From: Candidatus Omnitrophota bacterium
Lineage (GTDB): Bacteria; Omnitrophota; Omnitrophia; Omnitrophales; Aquincolibacteriaceae
Length of the DNA: 51,196 nt
Direction: 5' to 3'
Assembly (NCBI GenBank): GCA_023247055.1
Contig: JAHFHF010000017.1
Span: forward strand, 1 to 51,196
Shown: positions 17,978-26,874 of the stretch, piece after piece
Layout: the number at the start of each line of letters is the position of its first letter
Position numbering within the stretch: the stretch's first letter is position 1
Program-made: the position numbers and the translations under genes
Notes under the pieces: model-generated
What the model was told of the DNA's origin: nothing
What the model saw: only the letters and a program-made list of their open reading frames with translations
Databases searched by the model: none

Positions 17978-19183
17978 TTAGCGCGTGGAATCGTTTTTCA
18001 TCGTCTTCTTAACATCTCCCAGCGGACGGCGTCCCGTAATCCGCTGATGATTTTTATAGACATGCTGGTAAATTTTTTCTAAATGGGCGGCTATAATTTT
18101 TAAGTCGTATGGAGCAACTTCCTCGGATAATTTCTTTTTCAGAATTTCTTTTTGTTCCGCCAAAAGTTCCATACATCCTTTGGCAATGGCATGGGGTTCT
18201 GAATAAACAACACGACCTTTAACATCACTATCAATGAGATCCGGCAAGGCGCTATTAGGCTCGGAACAAACAACGACGGGGATACCACACGCCCAAGCTT
18301 CGAGAATGGCTATTCCAAACCCCTCTCTTTTAGAAGGTAACACAAGGACACGGCTTGACTTAAGCCACGCATAGACCTCTTCGCTTGATGGCAAAAAACC
18401 CAAGAAACGCACATGTTTTTCAAGCGATAGTTCGTTGGTTAGCTTCAGCAGGTCATCTTTGTCAGGCCCATCCCCAATAATGCAAAGCGTCATTTTTTGA
18501 TTGGATTCATGAAGAATTTTTAAAGCTTTGATCAAAAGCGCTACTTGCTTATAGGGCACCAATCGCCCCACATAAATGAGGTCTGTGGAATCATGACTCG
18601 GAAGAACTTTATTAATTTTAGCGAGGCTAATGCTATTAGGAATAACCGTAATTTTTTTTTCAGGGCAACCTGCTGACAGAAGGCGCCTCTTTGTAAAATT
18701 GCTGACAGCAATAATTTTGGGCGAGCAAAAAAGCGCTAACTTTTCGATTATGATTCCAAAGATCCCTTTCCAGCCCATGTAATCATACCAGGAATTTCCC
18801 CAGTATTCGTGCCATGTGACAACCATGGGTTTGCGTCTGATAAAGCTTATTAAGCGTGCAGTAAGAACAGAAAAATAGGGGGTGCTGGCAATATCCCAGA
18901 GTTCTTCCCGGCTTTCTAAAAGAGGCCTGACTAATCGCAGTGCAAATAGGATTGCTTCGGATACATATCGCTGTCTTTTAGAATTATAGATGGGAATCGG
19001 CTCACCGACAGAAATATATCTGCATTGAGGCAAGCAGCGGCTTGGATCTTCACGCCAATAGTTGAAACCATAGATCGATATTTCATGCTTCTCACTAAGC
19101 TGGCTCGCTATTGCATAATAACGGTGTTCCGCACCGCCAATCCAATACGGAAAGACAACGTCGTAAATCAATGCTATTTTCAG
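17978..19183 (-). CDS. Glycosyltransferase family 4
   Basis: This is a GT-B retaining glycosyltransferase. The N-terminal domain carries FPYWIGGAEHRYYAIA, as in GT4 acceptor domains. A linker then leads to LIYVGRLVPYKQVALLIKAL. The donor-site motif PSKREGFGIAILEAWACGIPVV holds the E-x7-E. The frame has no ATG at the expected place. TTG at 19171 would start within the first strand, whereas CTG at 19183, preceded by AGAGG five to six bases away, gives the usual KIALIYDVVFP start. I therefore prefer the rare CTG. It follows a GT2 gene by 18 nt. Confidence 0.88.
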   Translation of the reverse strand: MKIALIYDVVFPYWIGGAEHRYYAIASQLSEKHEISIYGFNYWREDPSRCLPQCRYISVGEPIPIYNSKRQRYVSEAILFALRLVRPLLESREELWDIASTPYFSVLTARLISFIRRKPMVVTWHEYWGNSWYDYMGWKGIFGIIIEKLALFCSPKIIAVSNFTKRRLLSAGCPEKKITVIPNSISLAKINKVLPSHDSTDLIYVGRLVPYKQVALLIKALKILHESNQKMTLCIIGDGPDKDDLLKLTNELSLEKHVRFLGFLPSSEEVYAWLKSSRVLVLPSKREGFGIAILEAWACGIPVVVCSEPNSALPDLIDSDVKGRVVYSEPHAIAKGCMELLAEQKEILKKKLSEEVAPYDLKIIAAHLEKIYQHVYKNHQRITGRRPLGDVKKTMKNDSTR

Positions 19184-19201
19184 ATAAACCTCTTTTGCAG
19201 C

Positions 19202-20344
19202 CTATGTTTTCTTTCGAAAAACAAGTCGGCCTTGTTGATTGGTAACAACATCAACGGAATCTTTCGTATCATACCAATTTCCCTTCAGGATGTGTTTCAT
19301 CCGACGGGCCATTCGCCGGTTAATTTGAATCGTTTTCAGAAACGATGCCATAACTCCCAATTCGATCAGCTCACGATCTGATAACTTTCGGTGTCGCTGG
19401 GTATTGCGGCGAGATAACAATGCTTGGCCAAAATCCCTTATCCCCTGAAAAGTTCCCCTTAAAATCGCCCCTAGTATGCTGACATTGCCTTGACACAGGG
19501 CATAAATACTTTTGGCAATCCCCCGCGCAAAACACAGAAAAAATGCTTTGGGCAAAGTAAGCATCTGAAAATTTTTTAAGATAAAATAGAGCGTATTCCG
19601 CATCATCAGATACTCCATGGCCGGAGTTACCCGATTCATCTGCCGATATCCTGTTTTACCGCCATAATGGTACATAAGGGCATCTGGCGCATAAAAGACT
19701 TTGTACCCATAGAGCCAGGAGCGAAGCCCAATATCCATTTCTTCCAAACCATAAAAATAGTACTCCTCAAAACCCCCTGTTTTTATAAAAAAATCTTTTC
19801 GAAACATCACGCCGGCTCCGCAGCCAAAGCCGGTATATTTTGGAATGTCATAGGCCGGTCCATCTTCCTCCATCCATCCTTCGTAAAGGCCGGCGCCACT
19901 CATGGCAATAATACCGCCTGCGGCATTGAGAAACTTTCCTTCACCTAAATGGGGATACAAGATCCTCGAAGCACACGAAACGATATCGGGTTCCGACTGT
20001 ATCCCCCGGACAAGTGCCCGGAGCCAGCCCGGGGTCACAAAGGTATCATTATTAAGAAAGGCTAAATACTCCCCTTTGGCCTGTGCGGCACAAAGATTAT
20101 TGGAACGGCAAAAACCGTAATTGTCATCGAAAACGATGAGCTTCACCCAAGGATAATTCTGCCGGATAAATTCGACCGAATCATCCGTGGACGCATTATC
20201 GCCGACAATGACTTCAAATGTTTCCCGAGGATAATCCAGTTTAAGCAAAGAGTCGAGACACTCCGCAAACCAGGCTTTACCATTGAAGTTCAAAATGATA
20301 ATGCTGACAAAAGGATTGGGATCAACCCCGATAGAACTCTGCAT
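19202..20344 (-). CDS. Glycosyltransferase family 2 (rhamnosyltransferase-like)
   Basis: This is a GT-A glycosyltransferase of about 380 residues. I chose ATG 20344 because it has GGAGG eight bases upstream and avoids a long overlap with the methyltransferase gene. Key parts are VSIIILNFNG, VGDNASTDDSVEFI, the NNDT DxD-like site, CGAGVMFRKDFF and GLEEMDIGLRSWLYGYKV. These are typical of GT2 enzymes that extend O-antigen or capsule chains. A basic C-terminal extension of about 100 residues follows. Confidence 0.88.
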   Translation of the reverse strand: MQSSIGVDPNPFVSIIILNFNGKAWFAECLDSLLKLDYPRETFEVIVGDNASTDDSVEFIRQNYPWVKLIVFDDNYGFCRSNNLCAAQAKGEYLAFLNNDTFVTPGWLRALVRGIQSEPDIVSCASRILYPHLGEGKFLNAAGGIIAMSGAGLYEGWMEEDGPAYDIPKYTGFGCGAGVMFRKDFFIKTGGFEEYYFYGLEEMDIGLRSWLYGYKVFYAPDALMYHYGGKTGYRQMNRVTPAMEYLMMRNTLYFILKNFQMLTLPKAFFLCFARGIAKSIYALCQGNVSILGAILRGTFQGIRDFGQALLSRRNTQRHRKLSDRELIELGVMASFLKTIQINRRMARRMKHILKGNWYDTKDSVDVVTNQQGRLVFRKKT

Positions 20345-20370
20345 GTTCAAATCCTCCGATTGAGTTCTTT

Positions 20371-21249
20371 TCAAGAAACCGATCTTCGAGAAACTACCCA
20401 CCAGCGGCAAAATAAAGCGATCACGCAAGGATCCGTACTAAGGCGAATCCAATCGAGCGCCGTCACAGCCTCTCTCTTGACAAACTCCATCGGTTTAAAT
20501 AACAGCGGCCATTGCCTGGCATAATAATCAAGCATCAAGCCTTTTTTCAAAAAAAGAAATGGCGTCTTGCCTGCATACTTCAAATTCGAACGCAAGTGGG
20601 TCGGATACTGATCACAAACTCCTTGGAAACACTCGCTGACGATCGCGATGCCGTCCATACGTAAAAAGCGTCTAAAGTCGCCAATGGCTGTCAGAGGATC
20701 CGGCAAATGCTCCAAAACCTCAAGCGAGATGAGCGCATCAAAAGCGCCTGACGGTATCTGGGAATAATCGGTAAGAATTTTCACGGAAACCCCGTGTAGC
20801 TGGAATCTTTTTAAAGCATAGCGGAAGGTTTCACTGCCGGGAACATCGAAATAATAAAAACAGGCCCTTTCTTTAAAAAATGAATGGAGAAATAAAGTAT
20901 CGCCGCCGATTCCATCGCCAAACATTAAAATTTTGATTTTATAATCGTCAGGCATCTTTTTGAGGTATTGCTGCAGGCGTTCTTTCACGCGCCCGATCAG
21001 GGTTTGACGTTCTTTGCTGTAAAAATCAACCGAAAGCACGAAAATAAAACTTTTTGCGGTTTTGTAAAAGCGATCCATGGCCGAATTGTAAACATGAAAA
21101 TCGAGGCCCTGTTCCAGGGCCTCTTGGATTTGCGTACTGCCTGGCTGTTTCATCTCACGCAAAACTTGGTCGCGAACCACCGGCCGCTCCCAGCCCGTAC
21201 AGGCCGTAATCTCATCGATAATTTGTCCAGCCAGGCCAGATCGATCCAT
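20371..21249 (-). CDS. SAM-dependent methyltransferase
   Basis: This is a class I Rossmann methyltransferase. The glycine motif is LMFGDGIGGDTLF near residue 108, and motif II/III is YYFDVPGSETF. The family-typical LISLEVLEHLPDPLTAI and RFLRMDGIAIVSE follow. The start is uncertain: ATG 21249 gives 292 residues and a 25-nt gap, while ATG 21285 gives 304 residues and overlaps the upstream GT4. It lies among glycosyltransferases, so a sugar or glycan-chain substrate is likely. The C-terminal hydrophobic stretch (CVIALFCRWWVV) is odd for the family. Confidence 0.82.
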   Translation of the reverse strand: MDRSGLAGQIIDEITACTGWERPVVRDQVLREMKQPGSTQIQEALEQGLDFHVYNSAMDRFYKTAKSFIFVLSVDFYSKERQTLIGRVKERLQQYLKKMPDDYKIKILMFGDGIGGDTLFLHSFFKERACFYYFDVPGSETFRYALKRFQLHGVSVKILTDYSQIPSGAFDALISLEVLEHLPDPLTAIGDFRRFLRMDGIAIVSECFQGVCDQYPTHLRSNLKYAGKTPFLFLKKGLMLDYYARQWPLLFKPMEFVKREAVTALDWIRLSTDPCVIALFCRWWVVSRRSVS

Positions 21250-21274
21250 TTTGTTCTCTTTTGCTAAAACAAGT

Positions 21275-22711
21275 TTATTCTGCATAAATTTCTCTGTAAA
21301 GCGCATCTATTTCTTGGAAGTGCACTTGCATGGGCTTCACCCATTCGCTTCGGCGTGAAATGATTTTATTCCGCAGAATTTCAATCTTCGTCCGGTCCTC
21401 AAGAATACTCTGCATAATCCGGGCCAATTCCTCAGCCGTTGCGCTTTGATTAAGCCAGCCCGTCACGCCCTCGAAAACATAATCGGGGATACCGCCCCTA
21501 GCGTTGCCGATCACGGGAATGCCTTTGGCTAAGAACTCAATGCCAACGAGGCCATAGCCTTCTTCCCAGAGTGAAGGGACGACACCGACATCCATGTGAT
21601 TTAAAATCTGATTAAGCTGGTGCGGTTCATACGCACGCTGGTAAACAATGTTAGGACTGGCCGGACGCGCATGCAGAATGGATAAAGCGGGGTCGCCGAT
21701 AAGATAAAACTCGAATTTTGACGCGAAGCCGGAGTTGTTGAGAATCTGGATGGCTTCAAAAAGAATCATCGCCCCTTTAGCGTAGGTCGAGCAATTTAAC
21801 GCAACAAATTTGACAGGATCGCCGGCGGAAACTTTTGCGTGAGGATGCGGCTTTAAATTCGCCAAATGACTCACTGTGATATGAATCATTCGGAAGGTAT
21901 CTATGGCTCCCAAATATCGCCGAAATATTTCCTCCTCCCGGCGGGATACAGCAATGAGCCGGTCAGCCTCTTTAAGTCGCTGCACATTCATATCCCTTCT
22001 GTTTTGAAAATCGACGCTCAGATCACAAAACCTGCTGGAAATTTCTGGTGCAGCTGCATCCGGCGTTTTTTTTTGTGAAGGGCTGCTTTTTTGCTTCACC
22101 CATGAAAGAACGGTCTTATAAAAAGACAAAAACGCATAGCCGCCCAACGAGCGCAGTTCATAGATGAGTGTTTGGTACCCTCGGTTGTGAATCTTTGCCG
22201 CATTTTGACAGCAAGCGACACAATTTTTGCCAACTTCGGCGGCAACACAGAGCCGGCCCTGGACATCAAAGAGCTTCACTGCGGGACACACCATGGAGTA
22301 ATCTAGCAGTGTCATGACCAGCGGAAGACGAAACTCCGCTTTCGTTATTGAAATCAGCGAGGACGGCAGTCCGATAAGCGACTGAATATGGACAAGATCG
22401 GGTTTGACCTCAGCGATAACGTGGCGGAATAAGTCCTCACTGATTGGTTCTTGGATTTCATATTTTGGTTCGGCAACTCCATGATCAATTTGGTGAGCAA
22501 TCGGCGAGTTTTGAATTTCATAAAAGTGAATGCTGCCTCGTTTCCACCGGTAAAGCCGTGTTTTCTTTCGCCAAGGGTAATGGCGGCCGGAAAAAAAATA
22601 CGCAACTTCATAGCCGTTTTGGGCTTGAATCTGGAGCAGATCTTCGACATAACGGCTTAATCCCCCGCTTGACCACGGCAGAAAGCCATAGCCTACGTGC
22701 AAAACCTTCAT
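21275..22711 (-). CDS. Glycosyltransferase family 4
   Basis: This is a GT-B glycosyltransferase of 478 residues, longer than most. The start is MKVLHVGYGFLPWSSGGLSRYVEDL with the usual GG-acceptor loop. A cysteine cluster near residues 155-185 (MVCPA, RLCVAAEVGKNCVACC) is found in one GT4 subgroup and may bind a metal. The donor site is SLWEEGYGLVGIEFLAKGIPVIG. The start overlaps the flippase stop by four bases (ATGA), so the two genes are coupled. Confidence 0.9.
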   Translation of the reverse strand: MKVLHVGYGFLPWSSGGLSRYVEDLLQIQAQNGYEVAYFFSGRHYPWRKKTRLYRWKRGSIHFYEIQNSPIAHQIDHGVAEPKYEIQEPISEDLFRHVIAEVKPDLVHIQSLIGLPSSLISITKAEFRLPLVMTLLDYSMVCPAVKLFDVQGRLCVAAEVGKNCVACCQNAAKIHNRGYQTLIYELRSLGGYAFLSFYKTVLSWVKQKSSPSQKKTPDAAAPEISSRFCDLSVDFQNRRDMNVQRLKEADRLIAVSRREEEIFRRYLGAIDTFRMIHITVSHLANLKPHPHAKVSAGDPVKFVALNCSTYAKGAMILFEAIQILNNSGFASKFEFYLIGDPALSILHARPASPNIVYQRAYEPHQLNQILNHMDVGVVPSLWEEGYGLVGIEFLAKGIPVIGNARGGIPDYVFEGVTGWLNQSATAEELARIMQSILEDRTKIEILRNKIISRRSEWVKPMQVHFQEIDALYREIYAE

Positions 22712-23994
22712 GTCCCTTGCATCTCTTTTGTTTTATGTTCGTTTAAAGTCAGAAAAAAGCCAAATATAGACATAAGCACCACGCTGACGGCAACGCCTTG
22801 GTAAGAATAATAATAAGCGCCTAACAGCGTTACAAAAGGCCCAAGTATCCCATAAATCACATTGATTTTTGAAAAAAAGGCAGGCTTTCCAACAATGAGA
22901 AAAGCGTGCAAGGGAAAGACGTTCGCTGCGGTCAACCCCAGGGAGATGAGAAGTATTCGAAAGCATAGAATGACTTCGGACGGCGTAGCGCCTCCGCATA
23001 GCAAATAAACAAGGGGGCGGGCAAAAACAAATGCAAGCGGCACGAGAAATCCGTAAATAAAAACCAGCCCCCAGTGAAATTGGTGCAATCGCAGCCGGGC
23101 CATCTCCGGTTTACGGACATAGAGGTCGCACAACCGCGGGAAAGCGGCCAGCAAAATCAGCAACAAAGGAAATGTAATGAGCAGCCCAATCATTTTCTCG
23201 GCGATGGCATAGTAACCCGTGATTGTGCTCGTGACAAAAAAACCTAAAATAAAAACGCGGCTATTGTTATAGAACGCTCCCGTCATGTTCGAAATAAAAA
23301 CATGCCATCCGTCGCGAAATTGATCCATGATCTCATGAAAGGGCGGAATAAAAAACCGGACGTGAAATTTTACGCGAATGGCGATCAACGCATAAATACC
23401 AGCCAACAAAACCCCTACGCTGTTAAACAGCGGTACATAAATGTAGTGGGCTTCTTCCTTAACAAAGCCCACAATCAGCGCTAAGGATGCGAGGGACCAT
23501 AGATTTGCAAAAAAAATGTAGCGCATTTTTTCCATACCCTGAAAAAAATAGACGGGCAGTAGAACGCTTCCGAGGACAGCCCCGAAAGACCAAAGATAAA
23601 CCAAAGGGTCTTTGCCAAATTTCGGCACGGCCAAAAGCAGCGCCAGAAGCAAGAGGAAGCAGCCCGCCATGAGTATAAGGCGGGCCATAAGGATGGCGTT
23701 AAAAATCATAGCCACGCGTTCGCGGTCATTCCGGCAAATGGAGATTTGCCGATTCGCAGAGAAATTAAAGCCATAGTCTGTTAACAGAACAAAATATTGA
23801 ATAAGAGCTTGCGCAAAGGCAATCAGCCCATACTTTTCCGGGCCGATGGTATGCATCAGATAGGGTATGGTCGCGATGGGCAGGATGCCGGCAATGATGT
23901 TGGCAAACCCTAGAGTGATAAGATTCTCAACGAAATCACGCCGATCTTTCGAAAAAATAAGCGCGTCTAATTTTTTTACGATTTTATACAGCAT
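22708..23994 (-). CDS. Wzx-type polysaccharide flippase (MOP superfamily)
   Basis: The 428 residues contain about 12 hydrophobic segments. The N-terminus reads LITLGFANIIAGILPIATIPYLMHTIGPEKYGLIAFAQALI-like, in line with Wzx/RfbX proteins that flip undecaprenyl-linked sugar units. Other family-like signs are QYFVLLTDYGFNFSANRQIS and VYFFQGMEKMRYI. The gene lies first in the flippase-GT4-methyltransferase-GT2-GT4 run. No Wzy polymerase is evident in the window. Confidence 0.9.
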   Translation of the reverse strand: MLYKIVKKLDALIFSKDRRDFVENLITLGFANIIAGILPIATIPYLMHTIGPEKYGLIAFAQALIQYFVLLTDYGFNFSANRQISICRNDRERVAMIFNAILMARLILMAGCFLLLLALLLAVPKFGKDPLVYLWSFGAVLGSVLLPVYFFQGMEKMRYIFFANLWSLASLALIVGFVKEEAHYIYVPLFNSVGVLLAGIYALIAIRVKFHVRFFIPPFHEIMDQFRDGWHVFISNMTGAFYNNSRVFILGFFVTSTITGYYAIAEKMIGLLITFPLLLILLAAFPRLCDLYVRKPEMARLRLHQFHWGLVFIYGFLVPLAFVFARPLVYLLCGGATPSEVILCFRILLISLGLTAANVFPLHAFLIVGKPAFFSKINVIYGILGPFVTLLGAYYYSYQGVAVSVVLMSIFGFFLTLNEHKTKEMQGT

Positions 23995-24024
23995 GAAAAA
24001 CCTGCCATTGCCGAATGAGACGCT

Positions 24025-24363
24025 TCAGCCGCGTCCCGGTTTATTGTGGAGAGACGTGTTTAACGCAATAGCACGAGTTAATTCAGTGAGTTTGCGGTCG
24101 ATTTCGCGCTGCTGGGCATACAGCAAAAAACAAAAAAATGCGAGACCGGCCATGGCCAGATAGATGACAAAATCCACACCGCGGCCAACGCCCGTCAAAG
24201 CGGCTAAGCTGGCCGTCACGCCCGGAAATAAGACAAAAACAGACCCCGCCAGGGCAAAAACGATCACAAGCGCGCGGTCTCTCAGGCGGCTGCGCCAGCG
24301 GCGGAAATAGGCAATCACCGTCAAGGCAAAAATCAAAATAAGCAAAAATTGAATAATTCTCAT
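24025..24363 (-). CDS. DUF2304 membrane protein, duplicate copy
   Basis: The 112-residue protein has three hydrophobic segments (MRIIQFLLILIFALTVIAYF, ALVIVFALAGSVFVLFPGV, FVIYLAMAGLAFFCFLLYA) and a charged C-terminal helix. DUF2304 proteins usually sit beside DPM-like glycosyltransferases. It is almost identical to the gene at 25730-26062 up to the last dozen residues. The bases before its start keep a GGATTTTTCGATGA remnant identical to the glycosyltransferase 3' end beside the other copy, so this one looks like the derived copy. Confidence 0.8.
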   Translation of the reverse strand: MRIIQFLLILIFALTVIAYFRRWRSRLRDRALVIVFALAGSVFVLFPGVTASLAALTGVGRGVDFVIYLAMAGLAFFCFLLYAQQREIDRKLTELTRAIALNTSLHNKPGRG

Positions 24364-24377
24364 CGAAAAATCCTCCT
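24077..24377. repeat. 301-bp direct repeat, copy 1 (DUF2304)
   Basis: This stretch matches 25776-26076 at a constant 1,699-bp offset with few mismatches. It includes most of the DUF2304 gene and the last bases of the neighbouring glycosyltransferase frame. Homology stops abruptly at both ends. Confidence 0.85.
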
Positions 24378-24395
24378 GCCGTTAAAATCAGGGGA

Positions 24396-25517
24396 TCAGG
24401 CCTCCAAAGCCGCCAGCCAAGCCGCTGCCTTTTTGACCTCAATCCCCTCCAAAAAAAGTTCGCGCTGAAGTTTTTTGACAAGCAAGATAGGCTTAACCTG
24501 CCGCCCCAAAAAACTGGAAAAATGCTTCAAGGCCGGTGTGTCCGCCCTGGAAGTTTTTGTCTCAATTAACCACTCGGGTTTATCATCGCGGACGGTCATA
24601 AAATCAACCTCTCTTTTTTCTTTATCCCGAAGATAATGCAAAGCACACTTTTCGCCCGCCGTATCTTCCAAATAATGGAGTCTTTTTAAGAGAGCGCAAG
24701 CCACTGCGTTTTCAAATCTTGCTCCTGCGTCTTCCTTGACATAGCCTGTGTCATAAAAGTAAATTTTGGGCTGTTTCAAAAGGCTTCTTGCAATATTCCG
24801 TGAGTACGGTGTCACCACAAAAAGGATATAAAGATTTTCAAGCATTTGAATCCAATTTTTAACCGTGTGAGGGGAAACCTGCAAATCCCGGGCCAGGGAT
24901 TCGTAGGAAATAGTGCTTCCAACCGAATCCCTAAGAAGCGTAACGAGTGTTTCTACGCTCCGAATGTCCCTTACAGACGCGATGTCTCGTAGATCCTCCT
25001 GGAGAATGCGGTCAATATGCGAACGTCGCCAGCGCTTGGCCGTTTCAAGGCTGCCTTTGAGGAAGGGTTCTGGAAATCCACCTACCGTCATGATGTTTTC
25101 CAGAACTGCCTCAGGGGCATAAGATCCTTTGAGTTCTGCAACCGAAAAAGGATGGAGGCGGTAGGAATAAAAACGCCCTGCCAGCGAATCTCCTCCTTTT
25201 CGATAGGCATCCAGACGAGCCGATCCCGTCACAAGCAAGCGCGGTCTGACACCCTCTGTATCATAAATTCCCTTGATCCAATTCTTCCATTTTTTGACTT
25301 TATGAAGTTCATCAAAAATAACCAAGTCACAATCCCTCCGCCAGGCGCTTTTTCGAATGATCAGCCGGTGATCTTCGTTATCCATGTTAAAATATTCTGC
25401 ATTTTGTGGATAAAGGGCTTTAGAAAGCATGGTTTTTCCTACTTGGCGGGGGCCGCTCAGGAGGATAATTTTATGATCTAAATCCGCTTTTATTTTATCT
25501 TGCAGGGTTCTTTGCAT
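24396..25517 (-). CDS. AAA ATPase with DUF4143 C-terminal domain
   Basis: The start is taken at MQRTLQDKI, giving 373 residues; earlier starts to 25565 are possible. The Walker A is LLSGPRQVGKTMLSKAL and the Walker B is CDLVIFDELHKVKKW, with sensor LLVTGSARLD. A winged-helix region (ISYESLARDLQVSPHTVKNWI) follows. The DUF4143 end carries REVDFMTVRDDKPEWLIETK, a PD-(D/E)xK-like pattern. This family is common and mobile, with unknown function. It sits between two near-identical DUF2304 genes, so it is probably an insert. No Shine-Dalgarno is visible; a CATAAT box lies seven bases before the ATG. Confidence 0.85.
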   Translation of the reverse strand: MQRTLQDKIKADLDHKIILLSGPRQVGKTMLSKALYPQNAEYFNMDNEDHRLIIRKSAWRRDCDLVIFDELHKVKKWKNWIKGIYDTEGVRPRLLVTGSARLDAYRKGGDSLAGRFYSYRLHPFSVAELKGSYAPEAVLENIMTVGGFPEPFLKGSLETAKRWRRSHIDRILQEDLRDIASVRDIRSVETLVTLLRDSVGSTISYESLARDLQVSPHTVKNWIQMLENLYILFVVTPYSRNIARSLLKQPKIYFYDTGYVKEDAGARFENAVACALLKRLHYLEDTAGEKCALHYLRDKEKREVDFMTVRDDKPEWLIETKTSRADTPALKHFSSFLGRQVKPILLVKKLQRELFLEGIEVKKAAAWLAALEA

Positions 25518-25633
25518 GATGACCATTATGAACCAAATTACAGAAAAGTCATGACTAAAATGCAAGACTCTTCAGAAAAGTCGCCTTTCAGAGGGCTTTA
25601 ACGTCTTTTGGGGGTCAGGAAATAGTGATAAAA

Positions 25634-25667
25634 ATACAATTTGTGAGGTTAAATGAACAAATTGTAT
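25634..25667. promoter_or_regulatory. Perfect inverted repeat upstream of the AAA/DUF4143 gene
   Basis: Eleven-base arms, ATACAATTTGT and ACAAATTGTAT, flank a 12-nt spacer. The site is in the 164-bp gap between the second DUF2304 gene and the ATPase, about 117 nt upstream of the ATPase start. It could be an operator or a recognition site of the inserted cassette. It has no U-run, so it is not an obvious terminator. Confidence 0.6.
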
Positions 25668-25729
25668 CTTAGTGCTTCTCGTTAAAAAAACAAGCCGGAG
25701 TTTTTGAAGTTAAGCTGGGAAAACCCGAA

Positions 25730-26062
25730 TTAGGATTTGACTCTCTCCTGCGCGGTTGTAAGGGCAATGACGCGGGTTAATTCAGTGAGTTTGCGGTCAG
25801 TTTCGCGCTGCTGGGCATACAGCAAAAAACAAAAAAACGCGAGACCGGCCATGGCCAGATAGATGACAAAATCCACGCCGCGGCCAACGCCCGTCAAAGC
25901 GGCTAAGCGGGCCGTCACGCCCGGAAATAAGACAAAAGCAGACCCCGCCAGGGCAAAAACGATCACAAGCGCGCGGTCTCTCAGGCGGCTGCGCCAGCGG
26001 CGGAAATAGGCAATCACCGTCAGAGCAAAAATCAGAATTAGCAGGAATTGAATGATTCTCAT
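25730..26062 (-). CDS. DUF2304 membrane protein
   Basis: This 110-residue protein has three hydrophobic segments and a charged tail. It is the original-looking copy: its ATG overlaps the stop of the DPM-like glycosyltransferase (ATGA), the usual operon arrangement for this family. DUF2304 proteins are thought to help DPM-type enzymes at the membrane; that is family knowledge of low certainty. The C-terminus (IALTTAQERVKS) differs from the other copy. Confidence 0.85.
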   Translation of the reverse strand: MRIIQFLLILIFALTVIAYFRRWRSRLRDRALVIVFALAGSAFVLFPGVTARLAALTGVGRGVDFVIYLAMAGLAFFCFLLYAQQRETDRKLTELTRVIALTTAQERVKS

Positions 26063-26076
26063 CGAAAAATCCTCCT
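25776..26076. repeat. 301-bp direct repeat, copy 2 (DUF2304)
   Basis: This is the probable parent copy, because here the repeat is continuous with the DPM-like glycosyltransferase gene whose 3' end it contains. Together the two copies frame the AAA/DUF4143 gene. Confidence 0.85.
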
Positions 26077-26766
26077 TAGCATCAGGTCCATCACGATGTT
26101 AAAGGCGTTCCACCAGGATTGGCCTTTGGCGCGTGTGTACTCGGTATAGCGAATCGTCACCGGGCATTCGACCCAGCGCAGTTTGCGCTCCCGGATCTGT
26201 TGGACGATTTCGGATGCATGGGCAAAGCCATTTTCCCGCAGATCGATTTGGCTGGCGGCGCTTGCGGATAGGGCCCGGAAGCCGTTATGGGCATCGCTGA
26301 GCCGGACGCCGGTAAGCAGCCAATTGACCCAAACAGCGATTTTTAAAAACATTCTGCGCGTCGGCGGCACTTGACCGGCATCTTGCGGCCGCAAAAAGCG
26401 CGAGCCCAAAACGACGTCGGCTTCCCCGCGCAGGATCGGTTGTATAAGCCGTTCGATATCGCCCGCCTGATGCTGGCCGTCGGAATCAAAATGCACAAGG
26501 ATTTTCGCACCTTGCTGAAGCGCGTAATCCATTCCAGTCTGCAGCGCCGCTCCCTGTCCTAAATTGACCGGATGCCGCAGACAGTGGACCGCCAAGGCAC
26601 TCAGTTTGTCCCCGGTTGCATCGGCCGATCCATCGTCGACAACAACGACGGAAAAGCCGGCACGAATAAGCGGTTGAAGGGTTTGAACGACCACTTCCCC
26701 CTCGTTAAAAGCCGGGACAATGACAAAGGTATCATGCGCAGTCACAGGCGCGGAGACATTTTTCAT
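26059..26766 (-). CDS. Polyprenyl-phosphate glycosyltransferase, DPM1-like GT2
   Basis: This 235-residue GT-A enzyme has the DPM/DPG pattern: FVIVPAFNEGEVV, VVVVDDGSADATGDKL, HPVNLGQGAALQTGMDYAL, the catalytic LVHFDSDGQHQAGDI, and VVLGSRFL. Such enzymes load a sugar from a nucleotide donor onto polyprenyl phosphate for use outside the membrane, which fits the GT-C-like TMTC/TPR protein in this window. It has no membrane helices of its own; the coupled DUF2304 protein may supply them. No clear Shine-Dalgarno. Confidence 0.9.
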   Translation of the reverse strand: MKNVSAPVTAHDTFVIVPAFNEGEVVVQTLQPLIRAGFSVVVVDDGSADATGDKLSALAVHCLRHPVNLGQGAALQTGMDYALQQGAKILVHFDSDGQHQAGDIERLIQPILRGEADVVLGSRFLRPQDAGQVPPTRRMFLKIAVWVNWLLTGVRLSDAHNGFRALSASAASQIDLRENGFAHASEIVQQIRERKLRWVECPVTIRYTEYTRAKGQSWWNAFNIVMDLMLRRIFR

Positions 26767-26820
26767 AACTCTAGATATCGACTATTGTTATAACGGTCTT
26801 GAATTAAGCATTTTCTTTAT

Positions 26821-26847
26821 TATCCCAGTACTTTAGGTACCGGGATA
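26821..26847. repeat. Inverted repeat after alanine dehydrogenase gene
   Basis: The arms TATCCCAGTAC and GTACCGGGATA have one mismatch around a 5-nt loop. It lies 28 nt past the ald stop, in the 108-bp gap before the DPM-like gene. On the minus strand it is followed by AATAAAGAAAA, not a U-run, so it may be a REP-like hairpin rather than an intrinsic terminator. Confidence 0.55.
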
Positions 26848-26874
26848 AAAGATGGCGGGAAGAAAAAACATCAT

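Noticed and set aside
26821..26847. Intrinsic terminator after ald
   Set aside because: The hairpin is present but no U-run follows it on the transcribed strand.
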